From Mugil cephalus (Eukaryota; Chordata; Actinopteri; Mugiliformes; Mugilidae), in contig NC_061773.1 in NCBI RefSeq assembly GCF_022458985.1, forward strand, positions 2,238,001 to 2,302,000: a DNA stretch of 64,000 bases. The letters run 5' to 3'. The notes under the pieces are model-generated. The model did not search any database. It saw nothing but the letters and a program-made list of their open reading frames with translations, and was not told where the DNA came from. Shown here piece after piece: positions 13,702 to 25,928 of this stretch (positions within the stretch are counted from its first letter, which is position 1; each line of letters begins with the position of its first letter). The translations under genes were made by a program, and so were the position numbers.

Positions 13702-13763
<62 letters not shown>

Positions 13764-13766
13764 TAC
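13668..13766. repeat. Compound TG/TATG, (AT)n, (AC)n microsatellite
   Basis: Imperfect TGTGTATG units pass into more than 45 bp of pure AT and then ACACAC. The two flanks are complementary, so the stretch could fold into a long hairpin. The apparent open frames across it on both strands are low-complexity artefacts. Confidence 0.95.
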
Positions 13767-13895
13767 AATCATTCAATCATGTTACCCTTTGTGCCTCTTT
13801 TTTATTTATCAGTTACAGTAGTTTAAGTGAACATAATGTGATGTATTGCTGTTTAAAAAAGGAGTCTGTGAAAATGTTTTTTTCCTGTGGATATA

Positions 13896-13901
13896 AATAA
13901 A
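13896..13901 (+). terminator. Candidate inava polyadenylation signal
   Basis: Canonical AATAAA, with a T/G-rich stretch about 10-30 bp downstream. It lies about 1.4 kb after the stop codon and is the first well-placed signal before the adipor1 promoter. Confidence 0.5.
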
Positions 13902-14739
13902 ATGTTTGGATATTGTTGAGTATTATTTGGGTGCCTCATGTTCTTTTATTCATATAATGTTTCAGTATGAAAAACTCTACGCATTAAAATCTGTTTCAGG
14001 ATGCTGGCTTACTATGCTGGGCACCAGTGGGATGCTTTGGACACATTAATGTTATTTGGGTGATGATTTTCTATCTTTCTATCAAGGCAAGAAAGTTGCA
14101 TAGTTAAATATTGTTTGTTTTTTCCTTTTGAATAATTGGGATGAGGAAATTAACTGGTACTTCAAAATGCCAGGCAAATTCCCTGTGTAGCTATTTATTT
14201 ACCTATGTTCTAACAGGTTTTTTAGAAAATGGCATACATCTCTTAATTATCAGAGAAAGCAGCCATCTGTCGTGACAATCGGCAGGATTGTGGATTCCTC
14301 GAATTAGGGATTTTATCAATATAAATACTTTTTTCTACTTGACTTATCACTATAAATTTAATTTCCAACATACTGCTAAAGAGGCAATGCCTTCAATACA
14401 TCTGACCTCAGTACATTTCAGTTAGATTTGATGTACTTAACAGTATTTACATTTGAATGCATTTTTAAATATATGTGGCAATCAAACAATAATACTGAAA
14501 AATATAGAGGAAAACAGAAATACAAAGACATTATGTATATACAATGTGGAATGGTAGTTAAAATCGGTAAATATATAATTGCTAAGATTACAAAATGTAA
14601 TCAGTGTATTTAATTTATTTTTGACATAATTAAGACATACATAAAAAACAATATCTTCCGTTTTACATCTGCCTGTTCACAAATAAGAGGTTTTTATTTA
14701 GCAACCATCAGTAGAAGCTTTTACTTTGAAAGACGGAGA

Positions 14740-14834
14740 GTTTGGTTACGGAAGAGACTTCAACTTCCGGAAAGATTTGCGTTTCTCGCGTCGATAAATA
14801 ATTCACCTTCCTGGTTTGAAAGCTGCCTCGCCAG
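14740..14834 (+). promoter_or_regulatory. adipor1: Probable adipor1 promoter and non-coding first exon
   Basis: Two opposed ETS-type motifs (CGGAAG at 14749 and CTTCCGG at 14764) are followed by CpG-containing sequence. A strong donor, CCAG|GTAACT, follows after 14834. The adipor1 start codon lies in an exon that opens with a good acceptor at 16841, so an upstream untranslated exon is required. This is the best candidate. The transcription start itself is not visible. Confidence 0.5.
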
Positions 14835-15860
14835 GTAACTTTTTTGTTCATTTAACTAAATTCTCCCAGCAGATGTGTTTGCAGTAGACTATTTAGCAAA
14901 GGTTTAGGGTTTACGTCGCGGTCAAGACTTCTGTCTTTGCCGCTAGGAAGTTGATTCCCTGCCACTGTGTCCTGTCCTGCTCGGCGACACATCAGCGCTA
15001 GCTACAAGGTAACGTTAGCAACCTGATATAGGAGCCATCCGAGACTAGCCGATTCATCGAGCTGATCTGGGATGTTATTTAGCGCCGTTGTGTGAGGTGT
15101 AACACACCGGACGGATGAAGTGACATTGGACGAAATCGTCCGTGTGTTGCGCTTGTTTACATTCCGTGCTCCGTGTCCGTCTTGCTCCGTGCTAACGTTG
15201 ATCAACATCCATCTGGTTACCTTTGCTAAACAGGAACTTGGTCGTGTTGACAGGCTTGTCGCTGGTGCATCAGACGTGTTATTGTCTTAAATCTTAAATC
15301 AGGTGTGTTGGTGTTCTGCTGTCGACCTCCACGAATGATTTTTGGTCGGTGACACAGACCTACAGAAGTTCCCTTTGTTCTCTGTTGTTGTTGATTGATC
15401 GGTGAGACATGTTCGCGAGAGGAAAACCAGATCAATCAGCAACCTTTTTAATTCAGGAGTCAGATAAATATTTGGTAGCCGAAAAATAATGATACGATAA
15501 ATGCGAATTATTGACGTCCACCAGCCCTAATTAGTAAATCCCATCGCTGTGTTATATAGGAAAGTGGAATGTGCACACTGGACAATAACAACTTTAGACA
15601 ATTTACTGCGCATTTATTGTGTCATTTTGTCCACCAGAGCCAGTCATACCAGTCATACCCCATGCAGAAATTCAGGATGTGAGTGACACGGGTATCGTAA
15701 CTGATAATAATACTAATCTTAAAACTGTATCTCACAGTCGAGGACAAAAACTATTTTATTTAATACAAACACACAATGTCAGAGCAACTTGATCTGTTCT
15801 GTTTTATGCATGACGTTATAGCCTTAATAAATAATAAGTAGGTCAATTAACTTAGACTTA

Positions 15861-16035
15861 AACTTGGATAGACTTTATCGATCCACAAGGGAGACTGCTT
15901 GGTCACAGTTGTACATGAAAAAGAAAAAAAAAACACACTAGTAATGAAATATAAATTTGAATATACACATTATACATTGGAAGGATAAATGATAGTGCCA
16001 TACTGTATAGGTGCAATAATATGGATTGAAAGGCC
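15861..16035 (-). repeat. LINE-like 3' end, reverse orientation
   Basis: GACTTTATCGATCCACAAGG, then GAGACTGCTTGGTCACAG, resembles the reverse complement of a fish non-LTR retrotransposon 3' end. It lies in the 5' UTR intron of adipor1 (14835-16840). A second short tail, TGACAATAAAG, is at about 16246. The rest of this intron shows nothing I can name. Confidence 0.45.
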
Positions 16036-16910
16036 CTGACATGAATAAGATGGAGTTGTCTGTTACAGAAAAGTGAGTTGTTGTACAGCTAGATTGAGTA
16101 TGAGTCTATGCACTTCACATATTTTAACTTAAGTCTTTTAGCTTATTGCAACCAAGTATTTTACCAATTTAGCTAAATCTGCACAGATCTCAGAGAGAAA
16201 CATAATTTCATCATGTCTGCATTCCAGTTGTATGTGTGTCAAAATGACAATAAAGCCCAATTTGACTCGAATCATGAGTCTAGCTGGGTGAGTCTGTTAG
16301 AGAATGGCATCAGTCCTTTTCTCCTTATTGTGAGGGCATGTGTAGGCTGTAGACAGAAAAATCATGACCTTAAAATACTCTGGGTTTTCAATTACTTACG
16401 GGTGATCCGCTTTCAGAACCCGGTTTTGGGTGACATCCCCAGTGTGCGGGTGTATTACACTCCACATTACCGGACATAATTACCAGTTTGACAAAGAAAC
16501 ATGCACTCTCCGTAATTCTCCTTATTTTTTTATTTGAATAAATGCAGTTCTCCTACGGGTATCAAAAAAGGTTTGTGTTATGAGTTTGTGTTCCTGCTTT
16601 TATTACCATCTGAAATAAGGATGTCCTATTTATCAGCCAGTAATATGCATATGTACTTAATGCTTATCACATTCTTTTTTTTTTTTTTTTTTTTTGTGTT
16701 GCTCGATACTTTTGAGTCTTGTATTTACAAAACCTTGTACCCTCTATTGATTGTCGTCGTATATGTGTATCTTCCTAGATCTGTTCTCAGCATGAATGTA
16801 TCAACACACTTTTTCAGTGAGGCTGATATTTGTTCCCCAGGCGTGAAATTGAAGTGTACCACCTGAAGCAGAACACAGAGACTGTGAGTGGGTCATCAGG
16901 CAGTCTCCTT

Positions 16911-18070
16911 ATGTCAGGCCGAAACGGGTCTGCTAGTGATGCAGACTGCCGGATCTCTGAGGACTCCCCTGTCCCAGATGTTGAGCTGATGGAGCTGGGG
17001 CCGCTGCTGGAGGAGGGAGGGGGACGGCAGGCGGCAGCGCCTAAAGGCGTCCACCCAGAGGTAGGACTGTTTCAGAAAACACCCAGACATCATTTACTAT
17101 GTCTCAGTAGCTTCAGTAGTCTGTTGTGATCTCTTTTAAAGGGAGCCACGATGCTTGCCAGTGAAGAGGAGGAGGATGATGAGGTGGGGGAGGTTCTGAC
17201 TCTACCACTCCAGGCTCACCACGCCATGGAGAAGATGGAGGAGTTTGTGCACAAGGTAAGAAATGTCTTTCCAGTGTTATTCAGTGCTTGACACTTGAAT
17301 TGCACTACAGTGCATTATGAAAGAAATATATTGTGTAAAAATAAAAAAGCAGTTAAGAAACTTAAAGTAATTTGGCGCTTATTACAAAAAACATTTGGAG
17401 CTGAAGGGTTTTAACAAAATAAATAACCAGCTAATAAACTTAAATGCCTTTTTATATATAATCGTGTGTAGCATAACTTGAACATTCACACTGCCATGAC
17501 AAAGACAGATCGTTACGTTATTCATCTCAATGAGAAATTCACAATGTTTCACAAATCCTAACTCAAAGTTCTGCTTAGACCAGCCTATAGAACCGTACAA
17601 AGTCAGTCCCTTTTCAGACATGTGTGGTCTTTAACGTTTGCTTTTGTTTTTTAGCTAAAGTAAACTAAATACTCAATGTTAGGCTTGGCCATGTGCTCAG
17701 TCCATCTGATCATTTTAAAAATGCAGTGGTCTGTCCTTATTATTATTGTTTGAGTAAAATATTAACATTGGAACACTGTTGTCCCATTTTAAACTAAATA
17801 TTGATGTAGTATTACCCTCAAAACCCATATTCTACTTCCAAATCTTCTCATTCAGTTCAAGTTAAAACTTCATTTATACTTTCATTCTGGCACAATCTCC
17901 TGACAACTCAATAAATTATCAGTTATGAAATGAAGCTAATAATACAGTTCTGTTAGACAGAAATAAAGGAAATTATTCAGTGTAACACAAAAGCATCAGC
18001 AAACTCTGCAAGTCTCTGTTCCCTTGCACAACTCATTTTTTATTTCACTTATTTACCCTTCGTCCACACA

Positions 18071-18122
<52 letters not shown>

Positions 18123-21100
18123 GTGGTGGCTCTGTGCTCACTCTGCATGGTCTGACCCCATTTTGAGAACAGGTGGGTGAACTCATGTTTGATATTCATG
18201 TGATCAGGTCACTGCATTCTTCTGGCTTCAGGTCCCTAGATCCATCTCCTGGACTTGATACTAATCTAATATTACTCAGCTTAGTGGTGGACAAATATCC
18301 CCTTCTTAATCTGCTGCATTGAATAATAGTTATTTAAACATTCAAAAGAGCTCTTATTGCAGTACATTAGTTTGTCCGCACCCTCATGTCAGGCCAGTAT
18401 AAATATTGCAGTGGTCACTTTAAATGAACTGAAACTGAACACACTGTTTGGTGTCATGGCTCTAGTGTGTGGTTTTTAGGGGTGAGGCAAGGTTACAGAT
18501 TCAGTTAACCTGTGGCAGCAGCACCATTTTTGAGGAATTTTTTATTCAACTTAATTCAGTTTTATTTTTATGGCATCAATAACAATACAGATTATCTCAA
18601 TGTGGAATAATATGTGTAAAAACAATATCAGTCCAAGGATTTTATCGATCAGTATCAGATCTTTCCAGTTTGTATCAGAAGGTGAATTGTTAGTTTCTAA
18701 TACTTTTTTGTGAATCTCCTATTTTGTTAACAGACTAAAACTGTTTCCTTAATGCCAAGAAAAGGTGTTATTATTAGAAATCTGAGAAAGGGCGACATGT
18801 CCTTCAGATCTAAGTCAGGTCTCTGTGGCAAATTGAGTAGCATGAAAGGTCTGCTGGATTTACTGTCCTTTAAAACCGACACAGTGTTAGTGTGCAGTGA
18901 ATGTACAATACATTATCTCATCAGCTATAGCTTGACTATCAACACATTTAAGATATGAACTGCATGTGATTTTCAAAGATGTTTTTCATTCTTACCTTGA
19001 CCTGACAGGCTTTTCAGGTGGACGGCCAGAGATGAACGGTGTTTTCAGGCTTCTATGACTGAAAGTTATTCTTGTATTTCAGGTTTGGGAGGGGCGCTGG
19101 AGGGTCATCCCGTTTCACGTCCTGCCAGAGTGGCTGAAGGACAATGATTACCTCCTGCACGGACACCGGCCTCCTATGCCCTCCTTCAGGGCCTGTTTTG
19201 GAAGCATCTTCAGAATTCACACTGAGACAGGAAACATCTGGACTCACCTGTTAGGTGAGCACAAAGGCGGCGTGTCTGATGTAAGAAAGCGTACATTTCC
19301 GAATGTTTGGTTGCAGGTAACCACTTATCTCTCCTGGATAGAAATGGGCATACTGTATGTGGGTACCTGCTGAATGAACGGCGGGGTGGTCAAAACGACT
19401 GACCGACATCCTTAAAAGAAAAAAAGTGCCTCTTGTTGCCCATGTCCTGCATCTCCCATAATGCTTAGGACATGTGACGTATGCTGCAGTGGGAGGGCGC
19501 TGTGAGGACTAACCCAGACTTTGGCATTTGAATTTCCCGTTAATTATATTCCAAAAGGCGTTGAATAAAGGCAACTGGACTTGTAGAATTTCTTGAAGAC
19601 GTTTCGCCACTCAATCGAGTAGCTTGTTTCGGTTCTGAGAGACTAGTGGGAAGTTGAGGTTTTGTAAGTCTTCAAGAAATTCTACAAGTCCGGTTGCCTT
19701 TATTCAACTGGATTACCAGACCTGGATGACTGAGAACCTTCACAGACACCTCTTTAATTATAAATTACATGGCCAGAACAAACTTTTTTTTTCTTGTCTA
19801 CAGGAGGGAGAACAAATATCTCGCACCCAATAGCAATATGGAACAAGCATAACATGTGTGTTTTTTCCCCCTCAGGGTTGATCTTGTTCCTGTGTCTGGG
19901 CACGCTAACAATGCTGCGGCCCAACATGTATTTTATGGCCCCGCTGCAAGAGAAAGTCGTGTTTGGGATGTTCTTCCTGGGAGCCGTGCTCTGCCTCAGC
20001 TTCTCCTGGCTTTTTCATACTGTCTACTGCCACTCTGAAAAAGTGTCTCGCACCTTCTCCAAGTAAGGCCTCATACTGACAAATAATAGTCAGTTTTTCC
20101 AAAGCTCACTTCTCTTCTAGTCGTCACATCTGTCATTTCAGTCACTTGTAGGTGTCTTTATTCTAGTGAATGTAATTTATTTCAAGACTTTCCACTGCCG
20201 AGTGAGGTTTCTAAACTTCTGGTTTTCTTTCGAGTGTTTTTCTGCTTTAAAGCCTGAAGGTGCACTTTCATAGCAGGCTGGTTTGACTTCATTGTAGACA
20301 TAATTTGACTTAGGTAGGGAAAAAACATAAGGCTCCATTACGTGCCCGATTAGGGCCCCAGCATACACAGAAGCACAACCTCCCCTGACGTGCACTGCAG
20401 TCCTCATCAGTAATAACCTGTGATTTTCCTACAGCATCTTTAGACACAGTAATCAAAAGATGCAAAAGCAAATAAGAACGATTCTGTCTTTTAATCAGAG
20501 GGCTACGTCCAAATGTCCTTCAGCAAGAAACTGTATCTCTTAGGAGCTTTAGGATGTTTGTGGGTGAATGTGAAGCAGGGCAGGACGTGGAAAACTGATC
20601 TGTGGTTAAAGCTCCAAGATAAGTGTGTTCACTGGCAGACTGTTGTGACATTATTTTAATTTACTACTCACACTAATCATACTGTTATAAATAAACAGCA
20701 TAGCACTGGAAAATTGCAGCAAAGTTGAGAAACACGAGTGAACTTGTTTGCGTGCCGTAGATCTTCCATCATTTGTCTCTGTGTCTCCTTCTTTCCTCAG
20801 GCTTGACTACTCTGGCATCGCCCTCCTAATCATGGGCTCCTTTGTGCCCTGGCTGTACTACTCCTTCTATTGCTCCCCTCAACCTCGACTTATCTACCTC
20901 ACCATTGTGTGTGTCCTCGGCATTGCCGCCATCATTGTTGCCCAGTGGGACCGTTTCTCTACGCCTCGTCACAGACCCACAAGAGCAGGTGCCTCCTAGT
21001 TGCATATATTATGTTTGTTTTTTTAGATACACTGTTGGTCTTATGCTTGTGTTTGCTTTGCCTTCAGCTCTTTTTGTGCACAGTGGTACAAAATTTTGTC

Positions 21101-22486
21101 TCCTCTAACTCAAATCTGTGCTCTACTAGGCGTGTTCATGGGTCTTGGACTGAGTGGCATTGTCCCCACCATGCACTTCACCATTGAGGAGGGCTTTGTT
21201 AAGGCCACCACAGTCGGACAGATGGGTTGGTTCTACCTGATGGGCGCCATGTATATCACTGGTGCTGGTCTGTATGCAGCCAGGATCCCCGAACGCTATT
21301 TCCCCGGCAAATGCGACATCTGGGTGAGTGTGGGCATAATTTTATTTTATCAAGACAGGCGGTTGCAAGATGCAGCCTGCTTGTGGTGATGAGTACAAAT
21401 GCACTCCTCTGTTTGGCAAGAGAACAGATGTGAGAACTTTCAGACAAGCGACATGAACTTACACCTAAACACCTCAATGAGTCTTTGTCTGGTGATGTCA
21501 CACTCGCATACCTGCAGTGCATTTTGGGTCATTAGCGCCATTTTGGTGGGTAAACAACAGGTTGAAGCGTGGTTGTGTGAAAGGATTGAATAGTAATTCA
21601 AATGGTAAAAAAGTTGATTTGCCTTTGTTTACACTACGGGGACGTGTCATTTATGTGACTGACAAAGACAGATGGTGGATTATTGTTTTTATTTTTTATA
21701 TAACTGAACATGAATACACCAATCAGCCACAACATTAAAACCACTGACAAGAGACATTAATACATTGACCATCTTGTGACAATTCAGTGTTCTGCTGGGA
21801 AACTTTTGGACCTGACTTTTATTCATGTGGACATTACTTAGACATGTAGCACCCACCCAGAACAGGCCAGACACCCCCACCTCATAGTAATGACACTCCT
21901 TGATGGCAGCAGCCATCCCCAGCAGGATGCAGCCTGACACAGACACACACAAAAACTCTTTAGGAACAACTAAAAAACATGAAGAACAGCACAAGGTGTT
22001 GACTTGGCCTCCAGATTCACTAGATCCCAAACTGATCAAGTATCTGTGGGATGATCCACAGAGGCCCCTCCCCTCAACCCATAGGACCCAGAGGCCCCCA
22101 CTAACAACATCCTGTTACCAGACACCACAGGACACCCTCAGAAGACCCATGTCCACTCTCTGATGAGTCACAACTGAATTAGGGTCACAAGGGAGAAATA
22201 CACAATATTAGGAAGGTAGTCATAATGTTATGCCCGATCAGTGTATGTTACAGTTAGGAAACAAGTGAGTTCTTCTACACTCACCTTTAGCCTTTAATGT
22301 ATGCAAGCAAATGTGTTTTACTAAATGTCACTAACCCACTTTCTTTCACTCTTTCAGTTCCATTCTCATCAGATCTTTCATGTTCTGGTCGTGGCCGCAG
22401 CGTTCATACATTTCTACGGGGTTTCCAACCTGCAGGAGTTCCGCTACGGCCTCGAGGGAGGATGCACAGATGACACTCTGCTCTGA
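16911..22486 (+). CDS. adipor1: Adiponectin receptor protein 1, 7 coding exons
   Basis: Coding exons are 16911-17060, 17142-17255, 19083-19254, 19876-20062, 20801-20988, 21130-21323 and 22358-22486. They give 1134 nt and 377 aa (human 375), with all phases consistent. This is a seven-pass PAQR-family receptor, N-terminus inside. It senses adiponectin and has been linked to ceramidase activity, AMPK and PPAR-alpha signalling. The zinc ligands known from the human structure are present in register: H193 (in SWLFHTVYCH), H339 and H343 (in FHSHQIFH), with D210 (KLDYSG) corresponding to the active-site Asp. The first 80 residues are acidic and divergent. From about residue 70 to the invariant C-terminus GGCTDDTLL the protein is almost identical to human. 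The start codon at 16911 is the first in frame in the exon that begins at 16841. Fish may carry two adipor1 copies; I cannot say which this is. Confidence 0.97.
18066..18119. repeat. (CA)n microsatellite
   Basis: About 50 bp of nearly perfect CA repeat in adipor1 (intron 17256-19082). A fragment resembling the start of the 9728 and 34680 repeat (TTCAGTTTTATTTTTATGGC) lies further on at about 18557 in the same intron. Confidence 0.95.
19561..19707. mobile_element. Foldback (MITE-like) element with 40-bp arms
   Basis: The left arm 19561-19600 and right arm 19668-19707 are reverse complements with one mismatch in 40 bp, around a 67-bp spacer. The arms start TTGAATAAAGGCAACTGGAC. It lies in the adipor1 intron 19255-19875. 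No target-site duplication is evident. Related sequence is, to my recollection, widespread in fish genomes. Confidence 0.8.
21716..22243 (+). mobile_element. Tc1-like non-autonomous element, near full length
   Basis: The element is flanked by TA at both ends, the usual Tc1/mariner target. It starts CACCAATCAGCCACAACATT. The reverse complement of its right end is CACTGATCGGGCATAACATT; the outer 28 bp match in about 20 positions. Near its right end it retains a degraded transposase C-terminus (VLTWPPDS, then KYLWDDPQ), so it derives from an autonomous Tc1-like parent. It lies in the last adipor1 intron. Confidence 0.8.
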
Positions 22487-22695
22487 GAGGCCTGACTGTG
22501 ACTTCAATATACTTTTCTTTATAGCCCCCTCCACACACACACACACACGCGCGTACAGACACATACACACAAATACGCACACACAAAATGCTGCTGGAAT
22601 TGAATATAGTCTCTTATTGCTCCTTCTGTACTTCTGATTTGCTAATATCTCGTTTGGGTTTTAGTGGTATTTCTGCTTTGGCTCTTTTTTGCTCC

Positions 22696-22701
22696 AATAA
22701 A
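22696..22701 (+). terminator. adipor1: Candidate adipor1 polyadenylation signal
   Basis: AATAAA lies 210 bp after the stop codon. Further AATAAA copies near 23.3 kb could serve a longer 3' UTR. Confidence 0.5.
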
Positions 22702-23987
22702 GTAGCATTAACTAGCCATTGTGCTATGGAGGGAACAGGCACTAGTCGTTACTACAATAATTATGAACCTTGGGGTCAGCATTTTTGTAAAAAAAAAAAA
22801 AAAAGAAAGAAAGAAAGAAAAGAAAATACTGGATTTTAACCAAACCAATATTCTCTTCTTAGAAGCTCGCTAGTACCCCAGCATCTGCAATGTCTGTTAC
22901 AATCACACAGAGGGTACAGAGTATTATTTGTGCTGTAGCAGAAGGCACATACTGTAAACCATTTCTTTTTCCCCACTCCCATCCTCTTTCATCTCCCAGG
23001 CAGGTTAGAGGTTGAATGTACTGTAGATGTGGAGGTGTATCGTAGAGTAGTCCAGGACCGTTTTATGCTTGAGAACTTACACATGTCGCCAGATATTGTT
23101 GTTTTATTGTTTTTTTTAACTGACACTGATTGTTCATCTGTCCGTTAAAAAAAAGATTACAGCCCACATACACCCACTCAGCAATAAATTAGGAGCTGTA
23201 CTCCGAGAGCCTCCAACATCTAAATTTATGCTGTTCAGGGTGATTTTGTGACACACGAACAAACACATTTACTGTAATGTTAATTAATCTTTACGCCATA
23301 TCCTGTTAAATAAACCAATAAATCAATTTCAATCAAAATTAAACTAATAGTTTAGGGGATCTACTTACTGAATGTGTCTGGATAAGACAAGTGAATCATG
23401 GGGTTGGATATTTCTCTTTCTTGCAATTCTATTCTGAAAGTTCATGTTCATTTGACACTTCATTTGAATTGATGGATGTCCCAAACAATTTTCAACTAAT
23501 TTACTTTCAGATTCTTTTATAACACAGAAAAGCTGTTAAAGTTTGTAGCTGCTGTGGAAAAAAATATATACCCGCTTAGTTCAGGTAAGACTATAACGAG
23601 AACTACCATGTTGTTGTGGATTGATCAATCACAGCATTTTCACTGGTCACTGGTGGTTGACTTTAAAGAGTAAAGTTCCTGGGCTACGCACAATGTACAG
23701 ATCTGGATCCGTTAAACTACATTTTGGTCAACTAGAGGTTTTTGTTTTTGTTGTGTTAGATTTCAGATGCAGTGAGAGGTGTAAATAAATGCACCTCTGT
23801 GTATACTATTAAATTCAAAACTTTAAATCACCATATGAGGTTTAAGACGTGTTCTGTATGATTGATATAATCTTTTAGTATTCCTGTGCCTTAGGCCAAT
23901 GGAAATGTTTTTGAATAAAATGGCCTATCTTACCAGTCAAGGGAGCGTCAAGGATTTCCAGATGTTGACTTTTCTTGTTTTCCTTGC

Positions 23988-24014
23988 CATATATATATAA
24001 TACACATATATGTA

Positions 24015-24050
<36 letters not shown>

Positions 24051-24102
24051 CGTACATACATACACACACACACACATACGTATATGTGTATATATACATA
24101 CA
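23988..24102. repeat. Palindromic TG/TA/CA microsatellite
   Basis: TATA, (TG)n, (TA)n, ACGTACATACATA, (CA)n and TATA blocks follow one another, so the two halves are complementary and could fold back. Open frames over it are artefacts. Confidence 0.9.
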
Positions 24103-24821
24103 ATAGAATCATTATTGAACTTACAATTCCACTGATAGGTTGTATGAACTGCTGTTTAAGACTCCTTTTTCTAGATGAACTTATTCAAGCTTTATTACAA
24201 AGACTAAAATGACGTGTATTCTTGATTTTGTGTAATGTCCTGTGTAGAAAAGTGATAAATCATACATTTCACTGAAATGTAAACCTGAATATTTATTAAT
24301 GGTAATCTTGGAAAATTATTGTAATAAATTTTTTTCCACATGTACAAATTTAGTGTCTGGTTTTCTCCATTGCACATTTGATAGTTCATGAAATACAAGC
24401 ATCTGCAGAACGTAATGTACAAGAATTTGATTTCTCACAAATGTAAGACCTTTCCAATGTCATATCAGCAGTCATGAAGATATCTTTCCGATTTTAAAAC
24501 AGACAGTAAATAGCCATTCCCGTCAAGGTTCTTGCTGCAGCATTTTGAATCAATTGGAGTCTTTTTAAAGAGCTATTTGGACTGGTTTACATGTCAGTAT
24601 TTGGGCTTTGAGCATGTGTGACTTGTTGAATAGACACATCCTAAATATGATCAATGTATGATATATTTTTTTTAAGCAGTATAACAGATTTTCTTAGTTT
24701 ACATTATTCACATTACTTTATGTGATATTACTTTATACTTGACCACATTTAGTAATCAGTTCATCTGTAACCCTGTATACATACAAGAGTTCTTTTGCAT
24801 TAAATGTACTTTTACCATGTA

Positions 24822-25015
24822 GTCAAGTCAACTTTATTGTCAATTCTGACATGTGCAACACAATACAGGATTCAAATTACGTTCCTCAAAGACTTACGAT
24901 GCAGCAGCTAAACAAAAAATGTAAACAAGAATGTGCAAACATTGAGAATATATAAAAATAGAAAAGAAAAAAAATATAACCTGTATATACAAAATAGACA
25001 GATATAATCTTCGAG
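24822..25015 (-). repeat. LINE-like 3' end, reverse orientation
   Basis: AGTCAAGTCAACTTTATTGT, then CAATTCTGACATGTGCAA, is typical of the 3' end of a fish non-LTR retrotransposon in reverse. A body of AT-rich sequence follows. Class assignment is from recollection. Confidence 0.5.
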
Positions 25016-25928
25016 TCTACTTTTATTATATATATTTATATATGGAGTATTTTTGTTTAGAGGCATTTTTTACTCCATCCAGTCCTTGTTTTAATCCAAC
25101 TTCATCTTCACAGACAATTTTGCTAAGTCACAAATGACAAATTTATTCTCAAACTGAGCAATTCAATTCTGGAGACTGAAAAAAAAAAAAAATCAGAACG
25201 CTTTACTTTACTGTCTTGTCTGTGATAAATAGATAAATAACGCATCGGTAAACGGAGAAACTTGCTTATTTCCTCCCTTGTGCAGTTTTTTAAAAAGAGA
25301 CCATGTTTCAGACTCTTGTTTGTGGACGAGAGCATTTTGTGGCTGGTACACTTCCGGATCAGCTAGGATGCTAGCCTTTCTTTAGCTTAATCAACTGTTT
25401 CTACCGTCTTGTAGTCGTAGTTAGTATCTGTATTTCCTTCAGCCTATAGGTACGTCATATTTGGATTAGACATATGTGTGTCAATTATATTTATGTAAAT
25501 GTAAGATGGTTATTTGTCTTATTGCGGGAGATTTCATGCAACGTTAGCATAAATGAAAGAGGTGGGGCTTTCTATGGCACTGTGTTAAGCTACTGCTTGT
25601 AAAATGAATCTCATTATTGATTATATTGTAGCATAAATACGTCAGGTTATAGTAAAAGTATTTTCTCTGTACATATCGAAAAGCGAGTGTTGTTTTTTTT
25701 CTGTCGTGGACTTCCGCACTACAAACGTCCTGAAGCTTCGTACTTCCGGTCCACTCATTCCTTTCTTTTCCATAAGACAGCACTCAAATTAACTAAACGC
25801 TAGTTAGCCCAGGCAGTTAAGTATTGTATTTTGGACCAGTCGATGTGGCTTGAGAGAGAAAGAGACCCCGCCCGAACCTTTGTGTGCACATACATCGGCG
25901 TAAACCCGCTGTTCTGTCTCAGCTCGAG

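Larger units (their letters stand above)
12505..14740. other. inava 3' UTR and inava-adipor1 intergenic DNA
   Basis: No further coding exon is recognisable. The inava 3' UTR probably runs from 12505 to just past the AATAAA at 13896, which would make it about 1.4 kb. The large microsatellite at 13668-13766 would fall inside it. From about 13920 to 14740 the DNA is AT-rich with no feature I can name. Confidence 0.55.
22487..25720. other. adipor1 3' UTR and adipor1-rabif intergenic DNA
   Basis: No coding exon is recognised, and in particular no Kelch repeat or BTB sequence. It contains CA repeats at 22531-22583, an adipor1 polyadenylation candidate, a palindromic TG/TA/CA microsatellite near 24 kb, and a retrotransposon tail at about 24.8 kb. 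Two ETS-like ACTTCCGG motifs at about 25350 and 25743 probably belong to the rabif promoter region. Confidence 0.55.

Noticed and set aside
13590-13900. Open frames on both strands made of Tyr/Ile/Val/His repeats
   Set aside because: Direct translation of the TA/TG microsatellite.
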